DNA of 64,000 nucleotides from Sporosarcina sp. Marseille-Q4943 (GTDB lineage Bacteria > Bacillota > Bacilli > Bacillales_A > Planococcaceae). Each line of letters opens with the position of its first letter. The stretch's first letter is position 1. The position numbers were made by a program, and so were the translations under genes. The notes under the pieces were generated by a model, which was not told the origin of the DNA, did no database searches, and was given only the letters and a program-made list of their open reading frames with translations. The stretch spans positions 496,001 to 560,000 of the forward strand of contig NZ_OX031157.1 in NCBI RefSeq assembly GCF_943736995.1, read 5' to 3'. Of the stretch, positions 35,905-45,842 are shown piece after piece.

Positions 35905-37365
35905 ATGCCCATACAAAATAGCTTAGAAAAATTGAATATGACTCGCTCCCATATGACATTTCTCCTTCCTTTCGGCTTTGATCAGACGAAAAGAAGGGAA
36001 ACAATTGATAGCTTGGAAGCGAGCGGATATTCCTATTTCAAAATAGACGAAACTGCAATGAACGAAGAGTCTATTTATGGACACGGAATTGAAGTTGCCG
36101 GCAAGGAGCTGGAACAATACTTCTATCCATATATTGAACATAAACTCTTCCCCGGCTCTCTTGAATTAAAAGGTTTCCATCGATTTACCGCAGCTATCCA
36201 AGAAGAGCATTCCATGCAGTTAAGAGATGAACTGCATCACTTCATCATCCGAAGCATCGACATCATTCTTGCTCCGTTCGGAATCGCCTTCCTTGTACTG
36301 CGAGTTGATATGGAAGATGCTTCTGCAGATTTAAGTGACACACTCGATTTCGCACAACATTTTCGAGCAATTGAACCGAATCTGAAAGAAAACAAAGGTG
36401 CAACGATCGTCATTCCGGAAACAGGACAAACCCTTTCCATGCATGATTACATATTCGACCACCTATGCCCCTTCTTAAAAAAGTCCGTTTTACACGACAA
36501 GAAATTGAAAGGCCATTTTGGATCCCTACCTTATTTTGAAGATGAAAGGATGTTTGTTTCCTCCTTCCTAATTACGGAGAGTGGTGCAACCATTTCAGAG
36601 GAGCATCTTTATCGTATCGGCAATTTGAATGGAAAGAGTCCTGACGGAACCCCCTTCATGTCTTCAACGAATCCGCAATATATTCGACGTTCGTTGTCGG
36701 AGTCTTTGCATGACCGTTGGGCGCCTCATTTGTTCATGATAGCTACGGAACATGGTTTTTCCGTTATTTCCAATCGGCCAGCAGAGGAATTGACGAACGA
36801 ATTATCCCAATACATGGGGACGCATTATTATAATTTGCTTCTCCATTATTTCTACAAGGTTATGCTTTTGCGCGTATCCTTCGAATACAGTGAAATCGAA
36901 TGGAAGAAGGACGAGTATTACGTTAGATCACTCATACAGCTCATCAATGTCTTTTCATCGTGGTATTATTTCAAAGAAATTAGCACCCGGTCGGAAGGCA
37001 AGGAATTGTCGGAGATGTTCAGGAAAACCTTTATTATCGATCCCCTATTCGAAGAAGTGAACAACACGTTGCAAGAATTGTATAAAAGCCAGGAAAATAG
37101 CCAGGCAGGCCGATTGAACATGCTTCTTTTTATTTTGACGATATTCACTGTCATATCCGGCATTTACGGCATGAACCTTGTCATTCCGGATTGGGAGGCC
37201 CCTTCCGGCTGGAAGCAGTATTCCTCCTACACGGTCTTCGAATGGATATCATTGATTACCGCCGTCACAGGCATCGGATTGTCGGCTTATTTGATCATCT
37301 CCACTTTCAGCAGGATGTTCATACAAAGACGACGAGGAAACAAGCTTAATATGTATGACAAATAG
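35905..37365 (+). CDS. Divergent CorA-like divalent cation transporter
   Basis: A 486-residue protein with a long cytoplasmic N-terminal part (1-400) and two C-terminal membrane helices: LNMLLFILTIFTVISGIYGM and FEWISLITAVTGIGLSAYLI. The first helix ends in the CorA signature YGMN (GIYGMNLV), the pore entry of Mg2+/Co2+ channels. The second ends in a basic tail (RMFIQRRRGNK), also typical. The N-terminal region lacks obvious similarity to standard CorA and is longer than the usual 240 residues, so the regulation or ion may differ. It is monocistronic with a terminator. Confidence 0.75.
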   Translation: MPIQNSLEKLNMTRSHMTFLLPFGFDQTKRRETIDSLEASGYSYFKIDETAMNEESIYGHGIEVAGKELEQYFYPYIEHKLFPGSLELKGFHRFTAAIQEEHSMQLRDELHHFIIRSIDIILAPFGIAFLVLRVDMEDASADLSDTLDFAQHFRAIEPNLKENKGATIVIPETGQTLSMHDYIFDHLCPFLKKSVLHDKKLKGHFGSLPYFEDERMFVSSFLITESGATISEEHLYRIGNLNGKSPDGTPFMSSTNPQYIRRSLSESLHDRWAPHLFMIATEHGFSVISNRPAEELTNELSQYMGTHYYNLLLHYFYKVMLLRVSFEYSEIEWKKDEYYVRSLIQLINVFSSWYYFKEISTRSEGKELSEMFRKTFIIDPLFEEVNNTLQELYKSQENSQAGRLNMLLFILTIFTVISGIYGMNLVIPDWEAPSGWKQYSSYTVFEWISLITAVTGIGLSAYLIISTFSRMFIQRRRGNKLNMYDK

Positions 37366-37378
37366 CATTTGTCTTCGG

Positions 37379-37411
37379 CCGGAGTCCTTTAAAAAGGATT
37401 CCGGTTTTTTT
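37379..37411 (+). terminator. Terminator after the CorA-like gene
   Basis: CCGGAGTCCTTT and AAAGGATTCCGG arms with one mismatch, then T7. Confidence 0.88.
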
Positions 37412-37422
37412 CTCAAAACATC

Positions 37423-37450
37423 TTGATTTTTAAGCGTTTTTTTGTATAAT
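37423..37450 (+). promoter_or_regulatory. Promoter of the XRE-cupin/pot operon
   Basis: TTGATT at 37423-37428 and TATAAT at 37445-37450, 16 bases apart. Downstream, TAGTA (37463-37467) and TACTA (37485-37489) form a spaced dyad that could be an operator. Confidence 0.6.
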
Positions 37451-37523
37451 AGGGTAGGTTTATAGTAAACAGGAAGTACAGTAATACTAAACTCCATGAT
37501 TTCAAAGGAAGGAATTGTCAACC

Positions 37524-38066
37524 ATGCATATCGGGAGTAAAATCAAAAGTCTTCGATTGAAAAAAGGACTGACCCAAGAAGAATTGGGAGAGAGGACCGA
37601 CCTAACGAAAGGTTATATTTCTCAATTGGAGCGGGAGCTCACTTCCCCATCCATTGAAACGCTCTTTTCCCTATTGGAAGTGCTTGGGACTACGCCGAAG
37701 GAATTTTTTGATGAACCGAAGAAAAACATGAAAGTGGTCTACTCACCAGCCGATCAAACAACCTATGTCAATGATGAGCTAAAATATAGCATCCGTTGGC
37801 TCGTTCCCCGTTCGAATGAACATGAAATGGAGCCAATCCATATTACATTCGAGAAAAATGGTGAGTTTAAGCAATTCGAGCCTTCGCTATCGGAAACGTT
37901 CATCTATGTCCTTTCAGGAAAAGTGGAAATTGAACTTGGGGAGAGGAATTTCATGGCCACAACGGGCGATTCGGTCTATTATGAAGCATCCGACCATCAT
38001 CGAATAGCGAATGCCAATGACGGCCCGAGTGAATTGCTCCTCGTAGCAACAGAATCTTATTTATGA
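37524..38066 (+). CDS. XRE-family regulator with cupin domain (polyamine operon regulator)
   Basis: About 180 residues: N-terminal helix-turn-helix ([20 protein letters not shown], then [16 protein letters not shown]) and a C-terminal cupin sensor domain ([20 protein letters not shown], then [16 protein letters not shown]). This architecture commonly sits first in potABCD operons and is thought to sense polyamines or related ligands. The ATG 37524 gives the family start [13 protein letters not shown] 37515 is two bases from GGAAGGAA. It is 16 bases upstream of potA and likely autoregulates the operon. Confidence 0.85.
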   Translation: MHIGSKIKSLRLKKGLTQEELGERTDLTKGYISQLERELTSPSIETLFSLLEVLGTTPKEFFDEPKKNMKVVYSPADQTTYVNDELKYSIRWLVPRSNEHEMEPIHITFEKNGEFKQFEPSLSETFIYVLSGKVEIELGERNFMATTGDSVYYEASDHHRIANANDGPSELLLVATESYL

Positions 38067-38082
38067 AGGGGGAAATACCAAA

Positions 38083-39186
38083 ATGACAAATCAGCCGATT
38101 ATCCGTTTTGAGAATGTCATGAAGAAATACGGCGATGGAACGACCGTGTTGGATAATGTCTCATTTGAATTGGAGCGCGGAAAGTTTTACACATTATTAG
38201 GTCCTTCCGGTTGCGGAAAGACGACAATCCTACGATTGATAGCAGGGTTTATCGAGCCGACGGAAGGATCGATTTACTTCAACGGCAAAAAGATCAACAA
38301 TGTGCCGGCGAATGAACGTCAAGTGAATACAGTATTCCAAGATTACGCGCTTTTCCCCCATTTGAATGTATATGAAAATATCGCATTCGGGTTACACATT
38401 AAAAAGGTGAAAAAAGATGAAATCGATACGCGGGTAAAAGAAGCATTGAAATTCGTCAACTTGGCCGGCTATGAAAATCGGGAAATTACGGAAATGTCCG
38501 GTGGGCAACGGCAACGGGTGGCAATCGCTCGTGCCATCGTCAATGACCCTGAAGTGATATTGCTGGATGAACCGTTATCTGCACTCGATTTGAAGCTGCG
38601 TTCTGAAATGCAATACGAACTAAGGGAGTTGCAACAACGACTTGGCAAGACGTTTGTCTTCGTCACACATGACCAAGAGGAAGCGCTCGCCATGTCCGAT
38701 GAGATCTTCGTCATGAATATGGGCGCGATCCAGCAATCGGGCACGCCTCTTGATATTTATGACGAACCGATCAATCGATTCGTAGCCGACTTCATCGGTG
38801 AATCGAATATTGTATCCGGCCGGATGATCGAGGATTATGTCGTTGAATTTACAGGGAAACGATTCGATTGTGCTGACGCTGGTCTTCAACCGAATGAAAA
38901 AGTCGATATCGTCCTTCGACCAGAAGACTTGGAAATTACGACAGTCGATAAAGGGAAATTGAATGTGACGGTCGATACACAACTGTTCCGTGGCGTCCAT
39001 TATGAACTGTCGACATACGATCAGGACGGGAACGAATGGCTCGTCCATTCCACGAAGAAAGCGGAAGTTGGAGCGAAGATAGGTCTTGATTTCGATCCTG
39101 AAGACATTCACGTCATGGGGTTGAACGAATCGGAAGAGGATTACGATGCAAGGCTCGAATCCTATGGAGCGATTGCCAATGAATAA
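38083..39186 (+). CDS. potA: Spermidine/putrescine ABC transporter ATPase PotA
   Basis: A 367-residue ATPase energising polyamine uptake. Walker [11 protein letters not shown]-loop [11 protein letters not shown], signature [14 protein letters not shown], Walker [17 protein letters not shown] and H-loop [11 protein letters not shown] are all present. A C-terminal TOBE domain (about 280-355, [13 protein letters not shown]) is typical of PotA. The ATG follows AAGGGGGAAATACCAAA. Its stop overlaps the potB start region. Confidence 0.95.
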   Translation: MTNQPIIRFENVMKKYGDGTTVLDNVSFELERGKFYTLLGPSGCGKTTILRLIAGFIEPTEGSIYFNGKKINNVPANERQVNTVFQDYALFPHLNVYENIAFGLHIKKVKKDEIDTRVKEALKFVNLAGYENREITEMSGGQRQRVAIARAIVNDPEVILLDEPLSALDLKLRSEMQYELRELQQRLGKTFVFVTHDQEEALAMSDEIFVMNMGAIQQSGTPLDIYDEPINRFVADFIGESNIVSGRMIEDYVVEFTGKRFDCADAGLQPNEKVDIVLRPEDLEITTVDKGKLNVTVDTQLFRGVHYELSTYDQDGNEWLVHSTKKAEVGAKIGLDFDPEDIHVMGLNESEEDYDARLESYGAIANE

Positions 39187-40003
39187 TAACCGCCTGCGTT
39201 CAGTCTACTCGGTCCCCTATGCAGCGTGGATCCTATTGTTCGTCCTGGCACCAATTGCATTAGTCGTCTATTATTCTTTTTTCGACTTGGCAGGCAACTT
39301 CACGCTCACGAATTACCATAACTTTTTTTCATCCGTTTATCTCAAATTGACGATCAGCTCTTTCTGGTATGCATTCCTTATTACATTCTTTTCTTTGCTG
39401 ATCGCCTACCCGACGGCGTATTTACTAACGAAAACGAAGCATAAGCATCTATGGCTTCTGCTTATCATTATCCCTTCGTGGATTAACCTACTGCTGAAAA
39501 CATACGCCTTCATCGGACTAATGGGGCTATACGGTCCGCTGAATGCGTTTTTGGAGACTGTCGGAATCGGCAAGCAGCAAATTTTGTTTACGGACTTCAG
39601 TTTCGTATTCGTTTCCGTGTATATTTTTATTCCGTTCATGATTTTGCCGATTTTCAACGCACTCGACAAATTGAACCCGGCCTTGATTGATGCGTCACGT
39701 GACCTCGGTGCAAATTCCTGGACGACTTTTAGAAGGGTCATTTGGCCATTGACGACGAACGGAGTGAAATCAGGCATTCAAGTTGTTTTCATTCCAGCAT
39801 TATCGTTGTTCATGATTACTAGGCTCATTGCCGGAAATAAAGTCATTACGCTCGGGACAGCCATTGAACAGCAGTTCCTAGTGACGCAAAACTGGGGAAT
39901 GGGCTCAACAATCGCCGTCTTCCTCATTGTTTTCATGTTCATTATCATGCTAGTTACGAATGGAAAAGAAAAGGGGGCGTCGGAAAATGGAAAGAATAGG
40001 TAA
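39179..40003 (+). CDS. potB: Spermidine/putrescine ABC permease PotB
   Basis: About 274 residues with six membrane helices. The cytoplasmic EAA loop that contacts PotA is seen in [20 protein letters not shown]. The start is ATG 39179 ([17 protein letters not shown]), with GGAG about ten bases upstream and an 8-base overlap with potA; the frame extends to 39146 without support. It forms the channel with PotC. Confidence 0.93.
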   Translation: MNNNRLRSVYSVPYAAWILLFVLAPIALVVYYSFFDLAGNFTLTNYHNFFSSVYLKLTISSFWYAFLITFFSLLIAYPTAYLLTKTKHKHLWLLLIIIPSWINLLLKTYAFIGLMGLYGPLNAFLETVGIGKQQILFTDFSFVFVSVYIFIPFMILPIFNALDKLNPALIDASRDLGANSWTTFRRVIWPLTTNGVKSGIQVVFIPALSLFMITRLIAGNKVITLGTAIEQQFLVTQNWGMGSTIAVFLIVFMFIIMLVTNGKEKGASENGKNR

Positions 40004-40787
40004 ACTCCCTAAGCTGTATTTAGCGATCGTATTCATTATCTTGTACGCCCCTATTTTCTATTTGATCTTTTACTCGTTCAATTCGGGCGGTGGAATGTCC
40101 AATTTTGAAGATTTCACTTGGGAGCATTACGCGGCAGTTTTTGAAGACAAGCGATTGATCATCATCGTTCTCAATACAATTATCATCGCTCTGCTTTCCG
40201 CTCTATTAGCAACGACAATCGGGGTCATGGGAGCTTTGGCCATCTATTTCATGCGCAATAAAAAAATGAGGAATGCAGTCCTTTCTTTAAATAATATTTT
40301 GATTGTAAGCCCTGATGTAATTATCGGGGCATCATTCCTCATCTTGTTTACGATGATCGGTGTGAAGCTGGGGTTTGCCTCCGTACTCATTTCCCATATT
40401 GCATTCAGCATACCGATCGTCGTCATAATGGTATTGCCGAAGCTTGCGGAGATGAATACTTCATTGATAGATGCCGCACTGGACCTCGGAGCGTCACGAA
40501 GAGATGTGATGACGAGGGTCGTCTTGCCTTTTATTAAACCGGGGATATTCGCTGGATTCTTCCTCGCGTTGACATATTCGCTCGATGACTTTGCCGTAAC
40601 CTTCTTCGTGACAGGAAACGGTTTCTCGACATTATCTGTTGAAATTTATTCGATGGCAAGAACGGGCATCAGTTTGACAATCAATGCCCTATCAGGATTG
40701 ATTTTCATCGTCACGGTCGCTTTAGTCCTCGGTTACTATGCGATTAGCCGAAAATCGAAGACTCCTCTAGCGGGGGTGAAAAAATGA
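39987..40787 (+). CDS. potC: Spermidine/putrescine ABC permease PotC
   Basis: About 266 residues, six membrane helices, EAA loop SLIDAALDLGASRRDVMTRV. The start is ATG 39987 ([16 protein letters not shown]) after AAGGGGGCGTCGGAAA, overlapping the potB end by 17 bases. The stop overlaps the potD ATG by four bases, giving tight translational coupling across potABCD. Confidence 0.93.
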   Translation: MERIGKLPKLYLAIVFIILYAPIFYLIFYSFNSGGGMSNFEDFTWEHYAAVFEDKRLIIIVLNTIIIALLSALLATTIGVMGALAIYFMRNKKMRNAVLSLNNILIVSPDVIIGASFLILFTMIGVKLGFASVLISHIAFSIPIVVIMVLPKLAEMNTSLIDAALDLGASRRDVMTRVVLPFIKPGIFAGFFLALTYSLDDFAVTFFVTGNGFSTLSVEIYSMARTGISLTINALSGLIFIVTVALVLGYYAISRKSKTPLAGVKK

Positions 40788-41857
40788 AATCCATTATTCA
40801 ATCAGCAATCCTGATCCTCATCGTTTCTGGTATTTTGCTCTTCATTAACGCAGAGTTGAATAAAGGGAGCAAGTCCGGTAAAGGGATGATCACAGTCTAC
40901 AACTGGGGAGAATATATAGACCCCGATCTAATCAAGCAGTTTGAAGAAGAAACAGGCATCAAAGTCATCTATGAAACATTTGATACGAACGAAGGAATGA
41001 TGAGTAAAATCGAACAAGGCGGCACATCGTATGATATATCCGTCCCTTCGGAATACATGATTGAAATGATGAAAGAAAAGGATCTCCTGTTGCCGATCGA
41101 CTATAGTAAAATCCCGAACATAAAGCATATCGATCCTTACTTCTTGGATTTGGCATTTGATCCTAACAACAATTATTCTGTCCCCTATTTCTGGGGTACA
41201 GTAGGGATTGCATTCAATCCAACGTTGCTTGAAGGACAAACATTCGAAAACTGGGACGATCTTTGGGATCCTTCGTTGAAGCAACGTGTCATCCTTGTCG
41301 ATAGTGCACGGGAAACAATCGGCATGGGTCTGAACTCGTTAGGCTATTCTCTGAATTCGACCGACCTCGATGAACTTCGAGAAGCGACAGATAAACTGAA
41401 GGCATTAAGCCCGAATGTGAAAGCTGTCATCGGGGATGAAGTTACCCAGCTGATGGTCAATAATGAAGCAGCCGTAGCGCTCACATGGTCAGGGCAGGCA
41501 GCTGATATGATGTATGAGAATGAAGATATCGATTATGTCGTTCCCGAGGAAGGGTCGAACTTATGGTTCGATAATCTCGTCATTCCAAAAACCGCGAAAA
41601 ACATTGACGGGGCGCATGCATTCATTAATTTCATGCTCGATCCTGAAGTGGCGGCACAAAATGCCGATTATGTAGGTTATTCTACTCCCAATTTATCAGC
41701 GCTTGACTTGATGGACCCCGAAGTTGTCGAGGATGAGCGGTTCTATCCGGACGAAGAGACGAGAAGCCACTTGGAAGTGTATAAAAATTTAGGACTCGAA
41801 TTATTAGGCGTCTATAATGAACTTTTCCTGGAATTCAAAATGGATATGAAAAAGTGA
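40784..41857 (+). CDS. potD: Spermidine/putrescine-binding protein PotD
   Basis: A 357-residue extracellular solute-binding protein. N-terminal hydrophobic segment SAILILIVSGILLFINAELN, then the mature start TVYNWGEYIDPDLIKQFEEE, SYDISVPSEYMIEMM, PYFWGTVGIAFNP and ALTWSGQAADMMYENED, all typical of PotD with acidic polyamine-binding residues. Gram-positive PotD is usually a lipoprotein. Here no cysteine follows the signal, so the protein may be held by an uncleaved N-terminal helix or be released. It is the last gene of the operon and is followed by a terminator. Confidence 0.92.
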   Translation: MKSIIQSAILILIVSGILLFINAELNKGSKSGKGMITVYNWGEYIDPDLIKQFEEETGIKVIYETFDTNEGMMSKIEQGGTSYDISVPSEYMIEMMKEKDLLLPIDYSKIPNIKHIDPYFLDLAFDPNNNYSVPYFWGTVGIAFNPTLLEGQTFENWDDLWDPSLKQRVILVDSARETIGMGLNSLGYSLNSTDLDELREATDKLKALSPNVKAVIGDEVTQLMVNNEAAVALTWSGQAADMMYENEDIDYVVPEEGSNLWFDNLVIPKTAKNIDGAHAFINFMLDPEVAAQNADYVGYSTPNLSALDLMDPEVVEDERFYPDEETRSHLEVYKNLGLELLGVYNELFLEFKMDMKK

Positions 41858-41865
41858 TTGACTAT

Positions 41866-41899
41866 GCCCTTAAACCGTTTACATGGTTTAAGGGCGTTT
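41866..41899 (+). terminator. Terminator after potD
   Basis: GCCCTTAAACC, loop GTTTACAT, GGTTTAAGGGC, then GTTTAAA. The stem is strong but the T tract is short. Confidence 0.75.
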
Positions 41900-41999
41900 A
41901 AATGTATAAGTACTTTTATTCGGAGGTCTTTCCGTTAAGTGTTGTCGTGCTTCTATGGTAAAATGTTTCAATAACACGAAATAATAGTAAGGGGGCGGA

Positions 42000-43205
42000 T
42001 TGCCTTTGGCGGAGAAACAATCGAATAATTTGGCTTTATACATACTGATGTTCAATATGTTCATCGCTATGGCGGGCATTGGTCTAATTATCCCAATCAT
42101 GCCAGAATTTTTAGGGACGTTCGGTGTCGCCGGCAAAGTACTCGGATTCCTAATCGCAATCTTCTCATTCGCACAATTCATCTTCTCGCCATTTTCCGCC
42201 GATTTATCCGACCGGCACGGAAGAAAGAAAATCATCATTGTCGGTTTATTCATTTTCGGATCTTCACAGCTTGCGTTCAGTTTATCGACAGAGATTTGGA
42301 TGCTCTTCGTTGCCCGATTCTTTTCAGGTATGGGAGCGGCGTTCATCGTTCCTCCTATGATGGCGTTCGTCGCAGACATTACAACATTGGAAGGCAGAGG
42401 CAGAGGGATGGGGCTGTTAGGGGCATCTATGTCACTTGGTTTCATGATCGGTCCTGGAATTGGCGGGTTCCTATCTAAAATCAGTCTCCTCTTTCCATTT
42501 TATTTTGCCACGGGGGCTGCCGTATTTGCGGCAATTCTTTCTATTTTTATTTTGCCTAATCCAACACCGTCCATTTCGTCAGGTGAGATCCTGAAAAAGC
42601 CAGAAAACCTATTTAAGCAATTGAAACGGTCAACGAAAACCCCTTATTTTGTCATGTTGATCGTCATGTTCGTCTTTTCATTTGGACTGGCGAACTTCCA
42701 ATCGACGATCTCTTTGTATGTTGACCATAAGTATGCATATACCCCTTCTCAAATTGCGGTGTTGATAACGGTCGGCGGCTTTGTCGGCGTTATTGTACAG
42801 ACATTCGTCATCAACCCGTTGTTTAAAAAGTTCGGAGAAATGCGTGTCATCCTTTTCAATTTGGTCGTTGCAGCCGTTTCAATGTTAGCCATTCTGTTCG
42901 TAGATATTTTTTGGACAATTCTTCTCGTCGCGACAATTTTCTCAACGGCGACTTCCCTGTTGCGTCCAGCGGTCAATACGCTCGTCTCGAAGCTTGCGGG
43001 CGAGGAACAAGGATATGCGGCCGGGATGATGAATGCTTATATGAGTTTAGGAAATATGGTCGGCCCAGCGCTCGCCGGATCCATTTTCGATATTAATATT
43101 ACATTCCCGTATTTCTTAGGCACTGCCATTCTCCTCATCTGTTTTGTAATTGCAGGGACCTGGTCCAGAAAACACACACTCCTTCTCGATTCGACAAGGA
43201 CATGA
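42000..43205 (+). CDS. MFS drug-efflux-like transporter (DHA1, NorA/Bmr type)
   Basis: A 401-residue protein with twelve membrane helices of the DHA1 drug:H+ antiporter family. Motif A is visible as DLSDRHGRKKIIIVGL after helix 2, and the helix-5 motif C-like GASMSLGFMIGPGIGGFL. Start TTG 42000 after AAGGGGGCGGA. Substrates cannot be predicted. It is monocistronic, between potD and the convergent VWA operon. Confidence 0.85.
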   Translation: MPLAEKQSNNLALYILMFNMFIAMAGIGLIIPIMPEFLGTFGVAGKVLGFLIAIFSFAQFIFSPFSADLSDRHGRKKIIIVGLFIFGSSQLAFSLSTEIWMLFVARFFSGMGAAFIVPPMMAFVADITTLEGRGRGMGLLGASMSLGFMIGPGIGGFLSKISLLFPFYFATGAAVFAAILSIFILPNPTPSISSGEILKKPENLFKQLKRSTKTPYFVMLIVMFVFSFGLANFQSTISLYVDHKYAYTPSQIAVLITVGGFVGVIVQTFVINPLFKKFGEMRVILFNLVVAAVSMLAILFVDIFWTILLVATIFSTATSLLRPAVNTLVSKLAGEEQGYAAGMMNAYMSLGNMVGPALAGSIFDINITFPYFLGTAILLICFVIAGTWSRKHTLLLDSTRT

Positions 43206-43246
43206 AAAACCCTTATCTCCGTAACCATTGGAGATAAGGGTTTTCT
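43206..43246. terminator. Bidirectional terminator closing the MFS gene and the VWA/MoxR operon
   Basis: Perfect 15-base arms AAAACCCTTATCTCC and GGAGATAAGGGTTTT with loop GTAACCATT. The minus-strand operon stop (43247-43245) overlaps its edge. Confidence 0.9.
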
Positions 43247-45842
43247 ATCGCTTCCTTTTCGCTTTCAATAATTCAGCGACGTGGTCTTCTGTTTTACCTG
43301 CCGGTGCCGGTTGTTCGTCAACCTTCATTTTTCGATCGAGCAAACTTGAAAACATGCCGAAGCGGCGTAACGTAATATCGATGAAAAACAAAATCATCGC
43401 CATTAGAATGAGCCAATCCGCAATCGGCTTCCGATCACCGCTTTTATATGGATGTGGGCGGAAGACTTGCGCAGGACCCTCAAGATGCTCGCCGCCTGTC
43501 CGCTCGGCAATTTTCTCAAGCATTGCGACATTTGGTTCTGATGGCTTGTATTCCATACTATAAGGGACTGATACACCCGCTTCGAACAATCCACCACTAT
43601 CATCGGCAACACCGAAGAAAACAAGACCTGGATCAGCTTCCAATGTGACCCTCACTTTTCCTGGCGCCAATGGTTCCGACTGGTATGGCACCTCATTCCC
43701 TTGCTCATCTACAATTGCAATTTCCAAAAACGCCGACTTCCTGGAACTGTCGGTAATCGTATACGTTCCGCCGCGATCATGTGTGATCAGATATGGAACG
43801 TCTTCAAAAGACGGTAGCAAACGTGCAACCGCTGTGTTCCAGAAGTCTGCATAGCCTTCCCATCTCGCCAGGTCTCCCGACCATTTCCCCGTCGAATCGG
43901 ATGTGAACGCGACCGTGCGACCGAGTCCATACATCCATTCAGCAATGACAGGATCTTCCTTAGGGCTTTGTGCCACGATTGTCGCAGTGCCTTTAGGAGT
44001 CGTTGCAATATAGGCATTCATCTGCGGTACGCCTTCTCGGAAGATGGACGTCCACTCTGGAACATTGCTTAATGAAACATAGAACGGATCATCTTCAATA
44101 TATGTTCTCGTCAGCATCGATGTTTCTCTTGTCAATATAGCGGGAATCGTCGACTCGTCAACAGCATTGTAAAACCTGCCTCCACCCAAATCCGCCAATT
44201 CCTCCAATAGCGCGCTATCCGCATCAGTTCCGATGGCCACGGTTGATAACGTGACATTCGTGTTTTTACTTTCCGCTATAATATCTTCATAATCCGGAGG
44301 CATGGAAGATTGGCCATCCGTCAACAGGATAATATGTTTCCTTTGAAGCTTCAAATCACCTAAATCTTCATAGGCTTTGGCGACAGAAGGGAAAATATCA
44401 GTTCCTCCCCCAGCAGGAATTGACAAGATCTGATCCATCGCGTCTTGCTTATCCTGTAAAGGTCCGACCGGAATGACCTCCCAAATTTCATGGTCAAACG
44501 CCGTGAACCCGAAAGTATCCTCATTACGAAGCAACTCAACCGCTCTTGCGGCAGCTTCCCGCGCAATGACGATTTTTGACCCGGACATACTTCCAGAACG
44601 GTCCATTGCAATAACAAGTCCAAGGGACGGAAGCTGCTCTTTCCCTTTCACTTCCATTTCAACGGGCAATAAACGCTCGATCGGTGACTTGAAATAACCT
44701 CCCAATCCATAACTTTCATCGCCCCCGACCATCATAAATCCAGTCCCGAAGCTTTTAACAGCCTGCTCGATGACTGTCATTTTATGCTCTCCGACGAGAT
44801 GTCCCGGCACATTGTCAAAGATGATTGCCCCGTATCCTAAATATCCCGATAAAGTTTCCGGCAATCTTTCCGCATCCACTACGTCGACTTCCATCGCGTT
44901 CCGGTCGAGCAGAGACGGGATGACGGATGGGCTCCGCTCGGTCTGAACGATCAGCACTCTTGGGGATTGCTCAAGCATCGTTACGGAAAGCATCCGGTTA
45001 TTTTCAAGGAGTCCATCATCAGGCACAATCAGCTTTGCCTCATACTTCAGGAGTCCTGTTCCCCTAGCTTCATGATGAAATGCAAATTGATTTGCCCCTT
45101 CATCCAAAGCAATCGGTTCACGAATGATCTCCTCGTCATTTAAGTAGACCAACAACTGGCCAGTAGTTTGGGTGGATGACTCGACCTCTACTCGTAATAA
45201 CTGCCTCTCTCCTTCAAAAGCAGTTCGAGGCGTCTCGAATAATGAGATGGATGCATCCGCTTCATTCGTTCGCCTCAGTACGACCGTGTCAATTTGAACA
45301 AGACCATTTTCATATTTCGGCAACAGTTCTTCGATAGACCCTTCCGTCTCAAGCCCATCAGACAATAAGACGATTCTGGTCGCTATATTCGCTTTTGCCA
45401 CAGCGGCGGATAAATCAATCGCATTTGCGATATTCGTCGCACCATTCGATTCGATTTGATCCAATTTCGGCATTTCAATTTCGGTATCAGTTAGTCTACT
45501 ATCCGTCCGGAACGTTCCGGCAAATGAATAAATGCCGACGGATTGATTCTCTTTTCTAGCCTTCAAACTCTCCGCGATCCATTCTTCCGCTTCACGGCCC
45601 GCCTCTTCAACGGAAACGGATCGATCGACGACGAAAATGATTTGCTCCTCATTGTCAGGCAACAATACATAGGGAACGGTGAGGGCGAAAACGATACAGA
45701 GGATCACCAAGCTCCTTAAGGCATAGAGGATTGTTCCCTTCTGTACGAACCGCATGTTAGAAGTCTTCCAAGCATACGCCATGTAAAGAGTTATCGGTAT
45801 GAGCACCAAAAGCCATAACGGCTCCTCAATTCGGATATCCAC
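43245..45842 (-). CDS. Large membrane protein with two VWA domains and a GATase1-like domain
   Basis: An 865-residue protein. Two N-terminal helices (PLWLLVLIPITLYMAYAW and LYALRSLVILCIVFALTVPY) are followed by a first VWA domain (VVDRSVSVEE, DxSxS metal site) at about 70-190. A Greek-key-like region and a GATase1-like fold follow (GYGAIIFDNVPGHLVGEHKM, then GTGFMMVGGDESYGLGGY) at about 330-400. A second, canonical VWA (LVIAMDRSGSMSGSKI; LLTDGQSS) spans about 405-560. After a long C-terminal extracytoplasmic part comes a helix at about 805-820 (ADWLILMAMILFFIDITLR). It is the last gene of the operon and its start overlaps the previous gene by 17 bases. VWA domains bind partners through metal; here they probably work with the MoxR ATPase, which is inference from the operon. 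Confidence 0.8.
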   Translation of the reverse strand: MDIRIEEPLWLLVLIPITLYMAYAWKTSNMRFVQKGTILYALRSLVILCIVFALTVPYVLLPDNEEQIIFVVDRSVSVEEAGREAEEWIAESLKARKENQSVGIYSFAGTFRTDSRLTDTEIEMPKLDQIESNGATNIANAIDLSAAVAKANIATRIVLLSDGLETEGSIEELLPKYENGLVQIDTVVLRRTNEADASISLFETPRTAFEGERQLLRVEVESSTQTTGQLLVYLNDEEIIREPIALDEGANQFAFHHEARGTGLLKYEAKLIVPDDGLLENNRMLSVTMLEQSPRVLIVQTERSPSVIPSLLDRNAMEVDVVDAERLPETLSGYLGYGAIIFDNVPGHLVGEHKMTVIEQAVKSFGTGFMMVGGDESYGLGGYFKSPIERLLPVEMEVKGKEQLPSLGLVIAMDRSGSMSGSKIVIAREAAARAVELLRNEDTFGFTAFDHEIWEVIPVGPLQDKQDAMDQILSIPAGGGTDIFPSVAKAYEDLGDLKLQRKHIILLTDGQSSMPPDYEDIIAESKNTNVTLSTVAIGTDADSALLEELADLGGGRFYNAVDESTIPAILTRETSMLTRTYIEDDPFYVSLSNVPEWTSIFREGVPQMNAYIATTPKGTATIVAQSPKEDPVIAEWMYGLGRTVAFTSDSTGKWSGDLARWEGYADFWNTAVARLLPSFEDVPYLITHDRGGTYTITDSSRKSAFLEIAIVDEQGNEVPYQSEPLAPGKVRVTLEADPGLVFFGVADDSGGLFEAGVSVPYSMEYKPSEPNVAMLEKIAERTGGEHLEGPAQVFRPHPYKSGDRKPIADWLILMAMILFFIDITLRRFGMFSSLLDRKMKVDEQPAPAGKTEDHVAELLKAKRKR

